NCBI GenBank assembly: GCA_028274465.1
Contig: CM051455.1
Coordinates: 71,592,985-71,656,984, forward strand
Length of the DNA: 64,000 nucleotides
Direction of reading: 5' to 3'
Source of the DNA: Plantago ovata
Taxonomy: Eukaryota; Streptophyta; Magnoliopsida; Lamiales; Plantaginaceae
Part shown: positions 22,209 through 33,981 of the stretch, one piece after another
Position numbering within the stretch: position 1 is the first letter of the stretch
Layout: the number at the start of each line of letters is the position of its first letter
The notes under the pieces: model-generated
The model's database searches: none
The model's input: the letters and a program-made list of their open reading frames with translations, nothing else
What the model was told of the DNA's origin: nothing
Made by a program: the position numbers and the translations under genes

Positions 22209-24636
22209 TTAATTATCCAATGATGGATGTCCATTAACATGTTCAAGAATGCGTCCAGTGGAAACCCAAGTCTGAAGTTTTTCAACTTTGACTTGTTTTC
22301 TACTTGCTGAGGGACTAGGAGGTTTTGAGACTTTTGACTCGTGCTGGTCAAATCCACTTTTTGATGTGGTGTCTTGCTCTGTTCACCTTTTGCTGAACAT
22401 ACTTTTCAGTAAGTTCTTTTCTAGCAAGGTTCCTTCTAGCCCTAGCATTAGGAGTCTTTTCAGAATTCTTAGGCTTGATTTATTCATCTCTTTGAAGTAT
22501 CTTTGCTGACTTTGCTTATACTCATGAAATAGTTGACTTTGCTTGGTTTTGAAACCTAGTCCACTTTTCGGAGAATGCTGAGCTTTAGCTTCAACAACCT
22601 TACTTGATTCAGGTTTGTCAGCAAAGGACTTCTGATTACTTTTAGTAATCTTGCCTTTAGTCTTAACAACTTGCTTTTCAGCAACTTGTTTGGCGGAATG
22701 CTTCACAACATTCTTCTTCTTTCCAGTTTGCTTTTCAGCAACCTGTTTTCCTTTTAAAGTCTTGTTACTTTGAGTAGCAACAGCGGGCTTTATGGTCATA
22801 GGTACTTGATTGCATGTTTCAGCAACCTTAGTTTGACCAAACTGATAGATTTCTGGTGGACTACTATCAGCAACACCTACAAAGGAGATAGGTGATTTAT
22901 CTTTTGTTAAGATTTCTACGTTATCACCTTCGCACGTTCCTCCTAAACCTTCTTTCTGAGATGGATCTCTCAAATAAGAGTTTAGTTCAGTCAGCGTATT
23001 ACCTGCTTCCACATAGGATTTGAAATTGATTTTCATCTTTTTCATTTCTTGGATTTCAGCAAGTAACTTTAGAATTGAGGACTGATATTCTTCCAATTCT
23101 AATGCCATTTGAGAATTTTTCTCTGCGGCCTCAACAATCAACTTCTTAAGACGCCTTATTTCAGCATCCTTTTCTTCTGTCTCTTCCTTCAGCAAAACGT
23201 ACTTTTCAGTAGTCTGCTTGGTCAGAGTTTCAGCAATTTGTAGTTTCTCTTGCTGTTTGCTGAGAGTTTTCTCAAATCTTTCGATTTCTCCTTGAATCTT
23301 ATCAAGGTCAATCTCGTCTTCACTTTCTCAGTCTGAGTCAGAGGTAGAGTTGTTTACCTGACCGGCCATGAGGCAGAATTCGTAGTTCGACACATCTGGA
23401 TAAGTTTCCATAACTATTCCACAGACTTCTTTGCCAATCTCCACGTCTAGAGTGGCTTCTTCATTGTCGGTGTCTGAACTTTCATCCTCACTATCTTCGG
23501 AGCTAGTATCAATACACAGTGCATCGATTTTTGCTTGAAGCTTCTTCTTTTCTTCAGCAATAAAAGCTCTTTTGAACTTCTTCTTCTTTTCAGTAGATTT
23601 CCCTTTCAGCAAAGGGCAATTAGCTTTGAAGTGTCCAGGCTTTTTGCAGTAAAAACATAGATCATTTCCAACTGCTGATTCTTCTGATGAAGTAGCTTGC
23701 TGAGCTTGCTTGTTCAGCGAGCTAGTTTCATTCTTGTACTTATGGTAGTTGTTACCAAGATGCTTTTTCAGCTTCTCTTTTGCTTTTCGCCTTTCAAGTT
23801 CCTTACTGATGAATTTCTTCATGTTTTTAACAACTAAAGCATTTTCATCAGCAGGCTCTTTATCATTCTTCTTTTCAGAAGATGACGGCTTTGCAGCAAG
23901 AGCAATGTTTTGCGATTTTTCAGCAAACACATTTTCTCTTTGCTTTGTCTCATAATTGACAGTAGCAAGATGAGAGAACAACTCTGTTGGTGTAATGTCT
24001 GGCATTCCTTGATTATAATAGAAATTCTGAGTGTGGATCCATTCTTGATTCAGACTTCTGATGATAGTTTTCACTTTCTCAGAATCTGAGTAGAGGTTTC
24101 CAACACCCAATGCTTCCATTTCACTAACAAGAGTTGTGAATCTGAAGTCCAAGTCTTCCAGTGACTCGTTTGTACCTTGCTTAAAGTTTTGAAACTTTAA
24201 TTTAAGTACTTCAAGTTTGTTTTCCTTGGTTTTGTCAGATCCAGCACAAAGATCTTGAACCATTTTCCAAGCCTCCTTTGCAGTCTTAGCACCCCACAGT
24301 TTGCACTGTATGGTATCCGGAGTTGATCTAATGATGATATTTCTTGCTTGGCCATCAAGACGGAATCTCTTAGCTTCGTCAGAAGTCCATTCCTCTCTTG
24401 GTTTTGGCACTGTATGGTATCCGGAGTTGATCTAATGATGGTTCGCCTAGAATGGTTTCCTTCCCAGCTTTAGTGGTCTTGTGAGGGAAACTCCTTTCAA
24501 TCTTAGTGATCTTGATAGGTCCATCATTAATGACGTTTACCATCTCATCACTAATGGCCTCAAGATGTAGCATCATGTTGTTTCGCCATTTCTTGTAATT
24601 TTCCAGCTTCAGCAATGGAGCATCTCCTAAAGACAT
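22209..24636 (-). pseudogene. Copia 2 gag
   Basis: ATG at 24636 (MSLGDAPLLKLENY). The order is gag core, basic region, CCHC knuckle (CFYCKKPGHFKANC, about 23650), acidic segment and coiled-coil tail rich in KEETEEKD/EEYQSSILKLL. Breaks: a 34-nt duplicate of 24303-24336 inserted at 24407-24440 in place of a few original codons, which shifts the frame; a TCA-to-TGA stop at 23328; and a 1-nt indel near 22470. It stops at the conserved TAA 22209-22211. In a Sirevirus, gag forms the particle and binds RNA through the knuckle. Confidence 0.85.
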
Positions 24637-24748
24637 CCTGTCAGCAAAGCACTACCAAACTGATCAAGTGAGAGTGATTTACGGAAAGCACCTAAGGGGG
24701 TCTAGGTTCAGTGCAGAAGGCTAAAGAACCTCCTGCTCTGATACCACT
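24637..24748 (-). promoter_or_regulatory. Copia 2 leader and primer-binding site
   Basis: The minus strand reads TGGTATCAGAGC at 24746-24735, 2 nt after the LTR end, complementary to initiator tRNA-Met. About 100 nt of leader separate it from the gag ATG. Confidence 0.9.
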
Positions 24749-26397
24749 TGTTGGTCCCTTTAAACAACAAGAAACGACTAGAGGGGGGGGGGTGAATAGT
24801 CTTTTCAAACTTTCGTCGTTTAAAACTTTCTCAGCAAGTACTTATTACTTTTCAGTAATGAGTTCGCTGATACTTAAATTTCTCAGCAAGCGTAAGTTAC
24901 TTTACAGTAGCTTGGTTTGCTGATACTTAAAATCAGAGAGCGGAAGTCTTTGATACAATAAGTGATTTTTCAGCAAGTAAAGGTTTCAGCAAGTGAAGTG
25001 AGTGACTATGTACAAACAGATATGAAATGCTGAAAGCTAAGTACAGAAAATAAATCACACAAACACTTTTATAGTGGTATCTGAGGGTGGCGTAATCTCT
25101 CAACTAATCCACTTCGTCCTTTCTAGGACTGAATCCACTAAGATATGATTGAGGTTCCTTACAATCTCCTATCTAGAGCGATTCAACAGAAACCAAAGCA
25201 CACTTGCTTTGTCTCCAACCTAAACTAGAGAACTCAACCTTGTTCTCCACCAAACTTGGTACTTTTAATCAGCAAAACTATGCTCGATTAAGTTCCCCCT
25301 GAATATCACGCCTGAAAGGGTGTATTTTAAGTTAGAGAGTTTTGGGGTGAGATAACTTAATTATAACTTATTCAGTTACAACAAGTAATCTAAGAAACAC
25401 AACTTGGAATACTTTGCAGTAAACAAGTTTGATTGTTTCTGGTGTCAAGACTTGTTCTTGTTCGAAAGAAAGAACACTTAACTAATTTCTTAGCCGAGTT
25501 TGTTCTACTTCTTCACAAGTAGCTTTTTCAAGCTTTAAGTCTTGGAACGGATCAATGGTAGATGTAGAGAGTTTGAAGGTATGTGAGTTTAAGCACAAGT
25601 GAGAGTTTGATCACGTTGTTGACACACATCAACTCTTCGCCAGATGACCTCTATTTATAGTGTATGTAAGGAGCCGTTTGAATTTCAAATCCTAAGGCTT
25701 TTTTCCTTAACATGTCACTATCTTGCTTTTGTACTTTCAGCAGCGTCTTTGTTTGTCTTCTAGTCTTCAAGTCCTTCGCGTGTAAGCTTCGCATTTAATG
25801 CACATTTGAATAGAATACAAACAGTAACATTGGAGCGCAAAAAACAAGTACTTTCAGCAAGAGGTCACATATTTTCCATCAGTAAGTGATTAGTCTCAGT
25901 TTCAGCAAGCACAACCTACTCTGTATTTCAGATTTTCACTTATGCAATGTTGTTGCTGAAATTTCACTTTCTGAGCAACACGTGCCTTTGTAGATACCAG
26001 TCTTCAGCAATCTTCAAGTCTTCAGATCTTCTAAATCTTCAAGTCTTCGGATCTTCAATAATTTTCAAGATTCTGAGCGGTTTCTATTTGCTTCAATAGT
26101 TTGTTTGTAAAAACAAAGTATATCGTCAGCAAATGCTTCAATAGGTTATTTTCTTTTCAGAAAATAAGATACATCATAAGCTTCAGCATCAATACGTTAT
26201 TTTCTTTTCAGAAAATAAAATACATCATACGCAAAAGAAATAACTTATCTAGCATCTAAACCAAGTCATCAGCAAACGTTCCTCTTTTACAATGTCCTTA
26301 AAATTCTAAATTCCTATGGACCTTAAGAGTACTAGTTACTGGACTTTCCTTAATTTAGCATGGTTAATTGCTCATCAAAATTACAAGTTTCCTAACA
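24749..26397 (-). repeat. 5' LTR of copia 2 (1,649 bp)
   Basis: Minus strand starts TGTTAGGAAACTTG (26397) and ends GACCAACA (24749). TATA box on the minus strand at 25659-25652 (TATAAATA). The R/U5 part carries the TACTGAAAAGTA/CTTGCTGAGAAAG repeats and a C10-type homopolymer. The segment 26090-26230 holds two near-copies of TTCTTTTCAGAAAATAA. Confidence 0.92.
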
Positions 26398-27628
26398 ATT
26401 TACATAAAATACAATTAATTAGCCAATTCGATTAATAATTCCAAATCATTAATTGAGCCACCAAATATTATAATTAATTCCAAATAAATTATAATCCATC
26501 AATCACAATTAATTCCAAATTAATTGCGATTCCATCTTCAAGAATATTCTGATAGACTGAATCACCACATAGTGTGACCCATAGGGCCTCATCGTATTAA
26601 GCAAGTCCTAGACTAGGCGACATGGAATTCCTAGACGGTTCCATTTGCAATATTAATACGTGAGGACGTTTGAGAGGTTTCTCAAAGCTAACCCTTTCGT
26701 TGCGAAGCCTGTTGCGCTCAACGCGGCGATGGTAACGTTCCTTCATCTGACTTGCTCGAATGTATCTAGGATCGATGAAGTGTCTATCCCAATAATACAT
26801 CCACGGGCGCCTCAGGGAGTTGCTTGGTTAAGATATACTTATGATCATCATAATATATCATTTGCACTGGCCAGTGACTTTACCAACACAACTATGCAGA
26901 CTATGAGCAGTGCTCTCCTGTGCTACACTTGAGAGATGAATCCTTCACAGAATCACTTATCACCCCCATTTCTATTTAGCCATAATCCTTGATCGTGTTT
27001 TAGGTCAGCTGCTTATTCAGAGTTGACATCGACGGGTCCACCAAGGATATGGGGCAACAAATGTGATTATAAAGTCCTGTAAGTACAAAGGACGAATGGC
27101 ATCACTTCGACAACTCACCGGTTCCCATAGACACGTCGGTGTAGAGTATACATCGATGGGAGTGTCCGGTGGGTACTTCCATTGTTCGATAAAGCTTCTT
27201 CGAACAACTATGCGCAGTTATGGGAATGTTTCTCGATTGTCCAACAATTCGTTCCGTGGCCGTGGGATCGGCTCACACTTGCTCCAACAAGTATAACCTC
27301 CACGCATACTAGTCTTGTCAGGTTCATTCAGACCCCCACATCCGAGATGAACCACGACTAGGGAGAGTTTGGGATAGATGATAACTCACACAGCTCCCAC
27401 TAACTGTGTGATCGGTCATCCATCCGAGGGGACATGTTTAATATCAATACAGACAGTAATAAAGATATGACATGCTGCAGCCTGGTGTAATATAAATATG
27501 AAAGAGATACTCAATAGTAAAATGCAACAAACATATATTATATTACGTTGACCTGTGTAATAGTACATATATGTCATCTATAAGGGCACCATGCCCTTAG
27601 TAAGGACTGTCTCTAGGACATATACACT
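26398..27628 (-). mobile_element. Unclassified retroelement-like block, truncated at both sides
   Basis: No convincing ORF. Its right end on the minus strand reads TGATAGTGTATATGTCCTAG, like the start of a plant LTR, and the A/T-rich left part with AATTAATT words is also LTR-like. It lies between the intact end of the copia 2 LTR and the truncated LTR of element B. I cannot assign a family; a minus-oriented LTR or 5' region of another copia element is my best guess. Confidence 0.35.
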
Positions 27629-28301
27629 ATCAGTTTGGAGCTTGTAAGATCGCGATTCTTCGGAGATTGACAACCTTCGGTAACATTGTATCTTACAGTT
27701 TTTCTACTTATTTTTATATATCTTTCAACATGTTTTCTTCTATGATTTCTGTTGATTGCATGACAACTATGAGTAGCTAAACTTCTCGTTGGTGATAGTA
27801 TGTGAATTCTTAGCGAAGGGTTAATAATTATGCTAATGGCTATATCGCGCATTATACTCCGTGTTATTGCTTTATTTCTTTGATCTATCTAAATCTCTAT
27901 CTACGTTTTGTTGATTAATTTTTGCAGACAATTGGACAATTCATTGGTCTTTAACCTATCGAAATCTATATCTTCGTAGTGTTTGATAATTACAACTGGA
28001 CAATTCTTTGATCAAACATCTCCATGCAAAACCGAGGAATTTATGCATGATTATTAACCCGTTATGCTTTGAAGGACCATACAATCACCAATCTCCATTA
28101 TCTGTTAAGAAAAACCTTTGCTAAACCGTCTGCTGTTTTATATTCTTAAATTAGATTAGATAAAGCTAGTTATAGTCCTTAGAGATCGACACTCGAGGTC
28201 ATTCTACTTGTACACTATGGTTTTCGTTGTAGTTGTGAATTGCCTTTGGCTAAATAACAAATTTATTTGATTAATCGGAACCAACAATTCCGCGATCATC
28301 A
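27629..28301 (+). repeat. Truncated 5' LTR of element B
   Basis: It corresponds to about the last 670 nt of the 3' LTR (from CAGTTTGGAGCTTGTAAG) and ends CGATCATCA. The first half, including the promoter, is gone, so this copy cannot be transcribed from its own 5' LTR. Confidence 0.9.
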
Positions 28302-28304
28302 AAT

Positions 28305-28322
28305 TGGCGCCGCTGCCGGGGA
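28305..28322 (+). promoter_or_regulatory. Primer-binding site of element B
   Basis: TGGCGCCGCTGCCGGGGA, 3 nt after the LTR. It is close to the tRNA-Asp-type PBS of Athila elements. Element C has TGGCGCCATTGCCGGGGA at the equivalent place. Confidence 0.85.
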
Positions 28323-28447
28323 GTATACTCCTTTTTTCTATTTAATTTGTTTATATTTTCAGCATTCAATTCCTAGTTCTAGTAGTTTTAGTTTTCCTTT
28401 TTAACTCTCTCTCTGATACTACTTTCCTAGTCTGTTACAGATAGTGT

Positions 28448-30595
28448 ATGCCACATACACGATCTAGAGGAACACCGCTTGCTGATTCAATTGCTGAGAT
28501 CGACAGAGTCTACCACCAAAGAAGGCGACTACTTCAAAGGCGTGAACTAGAGGAAATAGAGGATACCGATTTCTCTGAATCTCTACACAGTCTTTTCAAG
28601 GAAATCGACGGAATGGCAGAAGATAGACCACTGAAAGCATGGGTTCAAACCTCCAAGGATCGTATGAGGGGACCGGCGATTGTTCTTTCGTCTGCAACTC
28701 GAGATCTGGAAATCAAGAACCACGCATTCCAACAACTTCCGAGGTTCTATGGCTTAGCAAGGGAAGATGTGATGGGGTACTTGCATGATATCGATGATTT
28801 CGTCAACCAACTCCCACGACCCGGAGCTGTAATAACAACGGATGAGTTGCGGATGAAGGTTTTTGCTATGGGGCTTGGCGACAGAGCCAAGTCGTGGTTG
28901 AGTTCTCTACCAGCAGGCTCGCTGGACACTTGGGAGAAGGTTTTTTCAGCTTTCATGGAAAAATACTTCCCCCACACCTTGACTACCTCGCTCAAAGCGC
29001 AAATCACTGGATTCAAACAAGACTATGATGAGACCATCTACACCACGTTTGAGAGGTTCCAAGATCTCACGAACAAGTGCCCTCACCATGGTTTTGAGCT
29101 TTATGACCTAGTCCAACACTTCTACAGTGGATTAACCTTCGAGAACCAACAAGTGCTGGATTTCCAATGCCGTGGCAATATTTGGGAAGAAACCGCGGAA
29201 GCCGTCTGGGCAGTTTTCCAAAGGCTTGCTAAGGGTTCGCAGTTCAAGGACCCAAGAGCGATGGTTAGGAGACGTGGACCTGAAGCTCCACCGACTCAAG
29301 AAGCCCCTTTGTATAGGGGGAATGGGGATCAATTCGAGTGCTTTACCAACGAATTGAAGCAAGTCCTCAAGAGCGCCACTGGAACAACTGTTTCAAACGA
29401 GGTTTGCCGAATATGCAAGAACTATGGGCATAGGGCTTATATGTGTAGATCGGAGCTCGCATATGATGGCAACTGGGCTCAAGGAGGCGAAAAGGAAGCC
29501 TTTGCTACGGAGTTTGATACTCAAGAGGCTAGCTACGGACAAGATGGTAGGAATCCTTGAGGTGGATTTTGGAGAAGAGGGTTCCGAAACAATCAAGGAT
29601 ATGCACCGGCTAGCCAAACTTATGGCCCTAACCAAGACCGTAGTAGGCTTAACTATGGTAATGATAACTGCGAAAACCCCGCTCCAAAAGAGCAACGGAA
29701 GTCGAAGTCGGCTCAACTGATGGAGAACTTGCAAAAGATGGTTGATCATACCCAAAGTTTTCTCAAACGTTATGAAGAAGATTCTGAGAAGACTAGGGCA
29801 AGGCTTGATAGGTTGGAAGAGAGCACTAGGCTTACCCAACAAAAGATGCAAGAGTTGATCCACCGAGGAGCAAGTAGGGAACAAGGCAAGCTGCCTAGCA
29901 ACACTGAGTAGTCGATGTCCATTACGTTGGAGGGTGATCTACCTGTTGAAATAACCATCAAGAGGGTTTCTAAGTGCGAGTGTTGCAAGAATGAAGAACC
30001 TCCACAGGCTAAGGAAGAACAGAAGGACCTTAGTTCTGACGAGAGTGAAGAGGAGCAAGAGGATCCCGAGCCACTCCCTCAAAGTTTCGATGTTAAGGTC
30101 GGGATTGGTGAGCTTTAAGATGTTCGTGCCACACTAGACACGGGATCCTACTCTAATGTGCTCCCTATGAATGTGTTCGAGAAGAGTAGCCTTGGAAAAC
30201 TATCTGAGCATAAGGCTATTGTGCAACTGGTGGATGGATCCTTTGTGAGACCCGAAGGCGTTGTGAAGAATGTATTGGTCAAGATTGGTGAAGCTTCTGT
30301 ATACACCAATTTTGTAGTTATGCCGGCATCTACACCTGGGACGGGGGATGTCGTTCTCTTGGGGCGAACGTTCTTGACTAAGCTACGCTCCGTGATAGAC
30401 ATCTACCGAAGGACTTGCACTATTGAGGTGGATGGCAAGCGACATGTGTTGCGAGCCATATCTGATCCACCGGATACTTCTCACACTATTAACTACTGTG
30501 GTCTTGCTGCCTATGTTCATTCTTATTCACAGGTTCGTGGCATGAGGAGGAGATCCATGAAGGGGAAGTCTAGTACCCTCAAGAAGAAGAGCTAG
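28448..30595 (+). pseudogene. Element B gag-protease (Athila type), three in-frame stops
   Basis: ATG at 28448 (MPHTRSRGTPL). One frame of 716 codons. Residues about 95-270 are a Retrotrans_gag core with MKVFAMGLGDRAKSWLSSLP and CPHHGFEL. A CCHC knuckle (CRICKNYGHRAYMC) lies near residue 320, and a helical region follows at 425-490. A retropepsin-like aspartic protease lies near 560-680 (LDTGSYSN active site, later LLGRTFL). Stops: TGA 29558-29560, TAG 29909-29911, TAA 30116-30118. C has sense codons (Arg, Glu) at the first and third. The frame ends with the protease in both B and C, and no pol follows. Confidence 0.88.
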
Positions 30596-32046
30596 GCTCA
30601 GACAGGAGTCGAGTCAAATACTTTAAACAATGGCGCTATCCGGGAGGCAACCCGGAGTTTTTATCGCTTTCTTTACTGCTTTTTTGCATTTGCATTTTCA
30701 CATTTACTGCTTTCTTAGTTTTTTAGGTTGCATTCACTTCATTCATCCTAGGATAGTCTTGCATGTTTTATATGGAGTTTATTGCCGAATTTTTTGAGCT
30801 TTTTTATTGGGTAGATTAACTAACTTTGCCATTAATCATATGCTTCATCTCTATGAATTTGGTTGAGGTTTTTCTCGCTTGGCTCGTCACATTTATGTAT
30901 TGCTCTTAGTTAAGCTTGGTAGTCTCGACATCACTTAGTGGTGTTTTCTCTACTGCGGTTCACGAAGGCCTTTATAATAGGATGATGCATGTTAGTGTCT
31001 TATGGTTGTTTTCCCGAGTAATTATGTACCTAAGAGGCAACAAGTCTTCACCATGCTTTGAGATTGCTAAATGCCTAGGAAGGAGGTAGTGTGAGGTTGT
31101 GTGATCCTTTGTTTATAACCTATTCTTCCGAATAGGTTTGGGGAGCGGGTTACACCATCATTAGACTTATTTTTCGTTTTTCATTTCTGTGTTGTGAGTT
31201 TATTTTTCCTTTTTCGTAAATTTTGTACTCCAACCTATTCTTTCGAATAGGTTTGGGGAATTCGTTTGTGAGTCATTTTGTCTCTTTTTCGTTGTGCTAC
31301 TGCTGGCTAAAAAAAATCAAAAAAAAAAGAAGAAAAATTCCAGGAAAAAAGAAAAAAGGAGAAAAGAAACTGGAAAGAAAAAAAGAAAAAAAGGAAAAGA
31401 CCCCAAAAAAGCAAAGAAGGGTCCAAAAAAGAAAGCCAAATAGCAGTTTAGCAAAGTGTTGTGTCTCATTTTCCAATTCTTGTAATGTTCGTAATCGTGT
31501 TGTAATTTTCTATCTTTTCTTTTATTTTTGAGTGTCATCTGTTCTAGACCACCCTCGTCCTGCAATTCAGGAAGTGCTGAATAGCTTAAGGCTTTGCTTG
31601 AGAGATGGGTAGAATAGGGGAGAGTTATCTTTTATAGGGAACCCTCCTGCGTTTGATGAGAGCCAGTACTGGTTCGACCTCTTTGAGGAAAAGTCTTAAC
31701 TATGTGAACAACAGTAAGTCCTCAGTTTCATAGGCACGGGACAACCATTCGTATCTTAACATGTTTCATTACGTCGTCACTGACTAGGTCCAGGTAGAGA
31801 ATGTCACGAGAGACTATCATGTCTTGACATAAGTGCTTATGTGAATGTGTATGAGTCAATCGAGGCAATCTTCAACCTATATTCATGTTATGACTTGTAT
31901 GGTTTTTGTTCATATATTTTTTGATAGATTCGGTAGATTAGTTCATTTTATTTGGCATGAGACTCCATTTTATGTGTTGCATTGTTTTTTGCATTAGAGT
32001 CTAGCTTAGTTGCTTGAGGACAAGCAAAGGTTCGGTTTGGGGAGTT
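30596..32046 (+). other. Non-coding 3' internal region of element B
   Basis: It holds GGGAGGCAACCCGG (about 30640), twin hairpins at 31117-31138 (loop TTCC) and 31232-31253 (loop TTTC), the purine tract at 31308-31436, and the TTGAGGACAAGCAAAGGTTC / GGGGAG plus-strand primer context at 32014-32045. The lysine-rich frames here are translations of the purine tract. No gene seen. Confidence 0.8.
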
Positions 32047-33300
32047 TGATGAATGTGTATTTTACACTTTCATTTGAGTGTTTTTCACCTATTTTAGCTA
32101 TCCTCTATGTTTATTTAGCTATATTTTAGTGCATTTTTTTAGAATAGTGTCACGTTTCCCTTTAGTCTTTATTTTACAGGTTTTGGTTGAAAAACGAGGA
32201 TTTCCGGGCAAATATATTGAAGTAGACAAGGAATTGGTGTTCCAGAAGCCTAATTGGAGTATCTGAAGGTTTCTGGATAGGATTTCAAGTCTAGGGGTCG
32301 AATCTGGAGGTTAGAAGGCCACTAGAAGTCAGAAACCGAGTTCGAAAAGGGGAAGAAATCCAAAAATGCGCCGAAAACGCGTATCTTGCTGAGTTTTACT
32401 CCCGGGCGAATCGCCCGGGATGTGGAGCGAATCGCCCCACACCAGGCGAGTCGCCCGGTGTGTGGGGCCCTTCGCCCCACACAATTCGTAGCCTATATAT
32501 AGTTGCTCAGTTTTTCTCCGTTTTTCATACTTTTCCAGACCTTCTCTCTCACCTTTCTCTGTAGTTTTAGGTAGGAACTTCCCAGAGCCTGTTCTGGGGG
32601 TTCATAGCTTAGCAGATACTTTTTCATAGCAGTTTGGAGCTTGTAAGATCGCGATTCTTCAGAGATTGACAACCTTCGGTAACATTGTATCTTACAGTTT
32701 TTGTACTTATATTTATATATCTTTCAACATGTTTTCTTCTATGATTTCTGTTGATTGCATGACAACTATGAGTAGCTAAACTTCTCGTTGGTGATAGTAT
32801 GTGAATTCTTAGCGAAGGGTTAATAATTATGCTAATGGCTATATCGCGCATTATACTCCGTGTTATTGCTTTATTTCTTTGATCTATCTAAATCTCTATC
32901 TTCGTATTGTTGATTAATTATTGCACACAATTGGACAATTCATTGGTCTTTGACCTATCTAAATCTATATCTTCGTAGTGTTTGATAATTACAACTGGAC
33001 AATTCATTGATCAAAGATCTCCATGCAAAACCGAGGAATTTATGCATAATTATTAACCCGTTATGGTTTGAAGGACCATACTATCACCAATCTCCATTAT
33101 CTGTTAAGAAAAACCTTTGCTAAACCGTCTGTTGTTTTATATTCTTAAATTAGATTAGATAAAGCTAGTTATAATCCTTAGAGATCGACACTCGAGGTAA
33201 TTCTACTGCTACACTACGGTTTTCGTTGTAGTTGTGAATTGCCTTTGGCTAAATAACAAATTTATTTGATTAATCGGAACCGACAATTCCGCGATCATCA
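32047..33300 (+). repeat. 3' LTR of element B (1,254 bp)
   Basis: TGATGA...TCATCA ends. GC palindromes at 32401-32480, including a perfect CCCGGGCGA/TCGCCCGGG pair with one unpaired base (32401-32419), then TATATATA at 32494-32501. It abuts element F at 33301. Confidence 0.93.
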
Positions 33301-33981
33301 GGCAGCCCATCATGCCCCTTGGAATGATCAACTTGACAGTTTCAATGGGAAGCGTTGCTCGAAGAGTGACTCAGCACATGCCATTCGTGGTCGTAGATAT
33401 GCCCTTCGACTACTTTGCGGTCCTAGGAAGACCCGCCCTCTCGCAATTCCAAGCCGTAGTGTCTACGTCCACAACAAGTTGAAATTCCCTACCCCATTGG
33501 GAACCAGACAAGAAGCGGGAAACATAAGAGAAGCATGGGAATGCTACAGGCTCTCAGCTAAGTGCACTTCCAACATGGTTATCAGAGAGACAAGCTCGAG
33601 CTAGGCTCCGGAGGAACAACTTTTTGTTCATATCTCTCCCTAACGTTTCTATTCGGTTCAACGAGCAAAGAAGAAGTTAAAAAAGCCAAGTCCGTCACTT
33701 AGGCGAAGGAAAGCCATTCAAAGGAAAGTAAGAGAAAGTTTAGTGGGAGCAGTCAAAGAGCTCGAGTAGTAACAAGTAATAACTCCAGTACCACCATCCT
33801 CCAAAAAGAAGAAATTCTTTGATGAAAACAAGATGGAAGCAAGGAAAACAGTGGAAGAAATCAAAATTGTCGAAGAAAGTGCCGACAAGGTCACCGAGAT
33901 TGGGACAGAAATGACAACGGAAGTGAGAATGAAACTCATTCAATATTTGAAGGATAACAACGACGTCTTCGCATGGAGCAC
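33301..33981 (+). pseudogene. Tat-like element F, piece 2: end of protease and linker to RT
   Basis: A frame with QHMPFVVVDMP and VLGRPALSQFQAVVST is the C-terminal part of the Tat protease region (the LGRP motif). A 1-nt change then shifts the frame into KFPTPLGTRQE. Further on, ETSSS and DVFAWST lead into the reverse transcriptase, whose next codons are at 57371 beyond copia 3. The zinc-knuckle tail and protease active site that should lie between 16707 and 33301 are missing, so material was lost when the composite block formed. Confidence 0.75.

Larger units (their letters stand above)
17378..26397 (-). mobile_element. Sirevirus-type Ty1/copia copy 2 (minus strand, rearranged 3' end)
   Basis: Minus-strand order: 5' LTR (24749-26397), PBS, gag (22209-24636), pol (18836-22203), spacer with hairpins and the 90-codon ORF, and the first 190 residues of the env-like ORF. 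Beyond that the element is replaced by the inverted LTR fragment. No target duplication is found: 16703-16707 is GTCCG and 26398-26402 is ATTTA. Confidence 0.85.
27629..33300 (+). mobile_element. Athila-like gypsy element B (plus strand, 5' LTR truncated)
   Basis: Truncated 5' LTR (27629-28301), PBS, gag-protease (28448-30595), a short non-coding region and a complete 3' LTR (32047-33300). It has no reverse transcriptase, RNase H or integrase. Relative to C it has also lost about 3 kb after the gag-protease stop, including the accessory gene: the GGGAGGCAACCCGGA segment joins almost directly to the TTTACTGCTTTCTTAG segment (30640-30720). The right flank is Tat element F. Confidence 0.85.

Noticed and set aside
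27063..27296. 77-codon plus-strand ORF in the unclassified block
   Set aside because: No motif, no homologous copy in the window, and surrounding sequence is LTR-like.
28747..29884. Antisense ORFs over gag in element B (and 40425-41341 over C)
   Set aside because: Shadows of the gag frame on the other strand; no start context or conserved motif.
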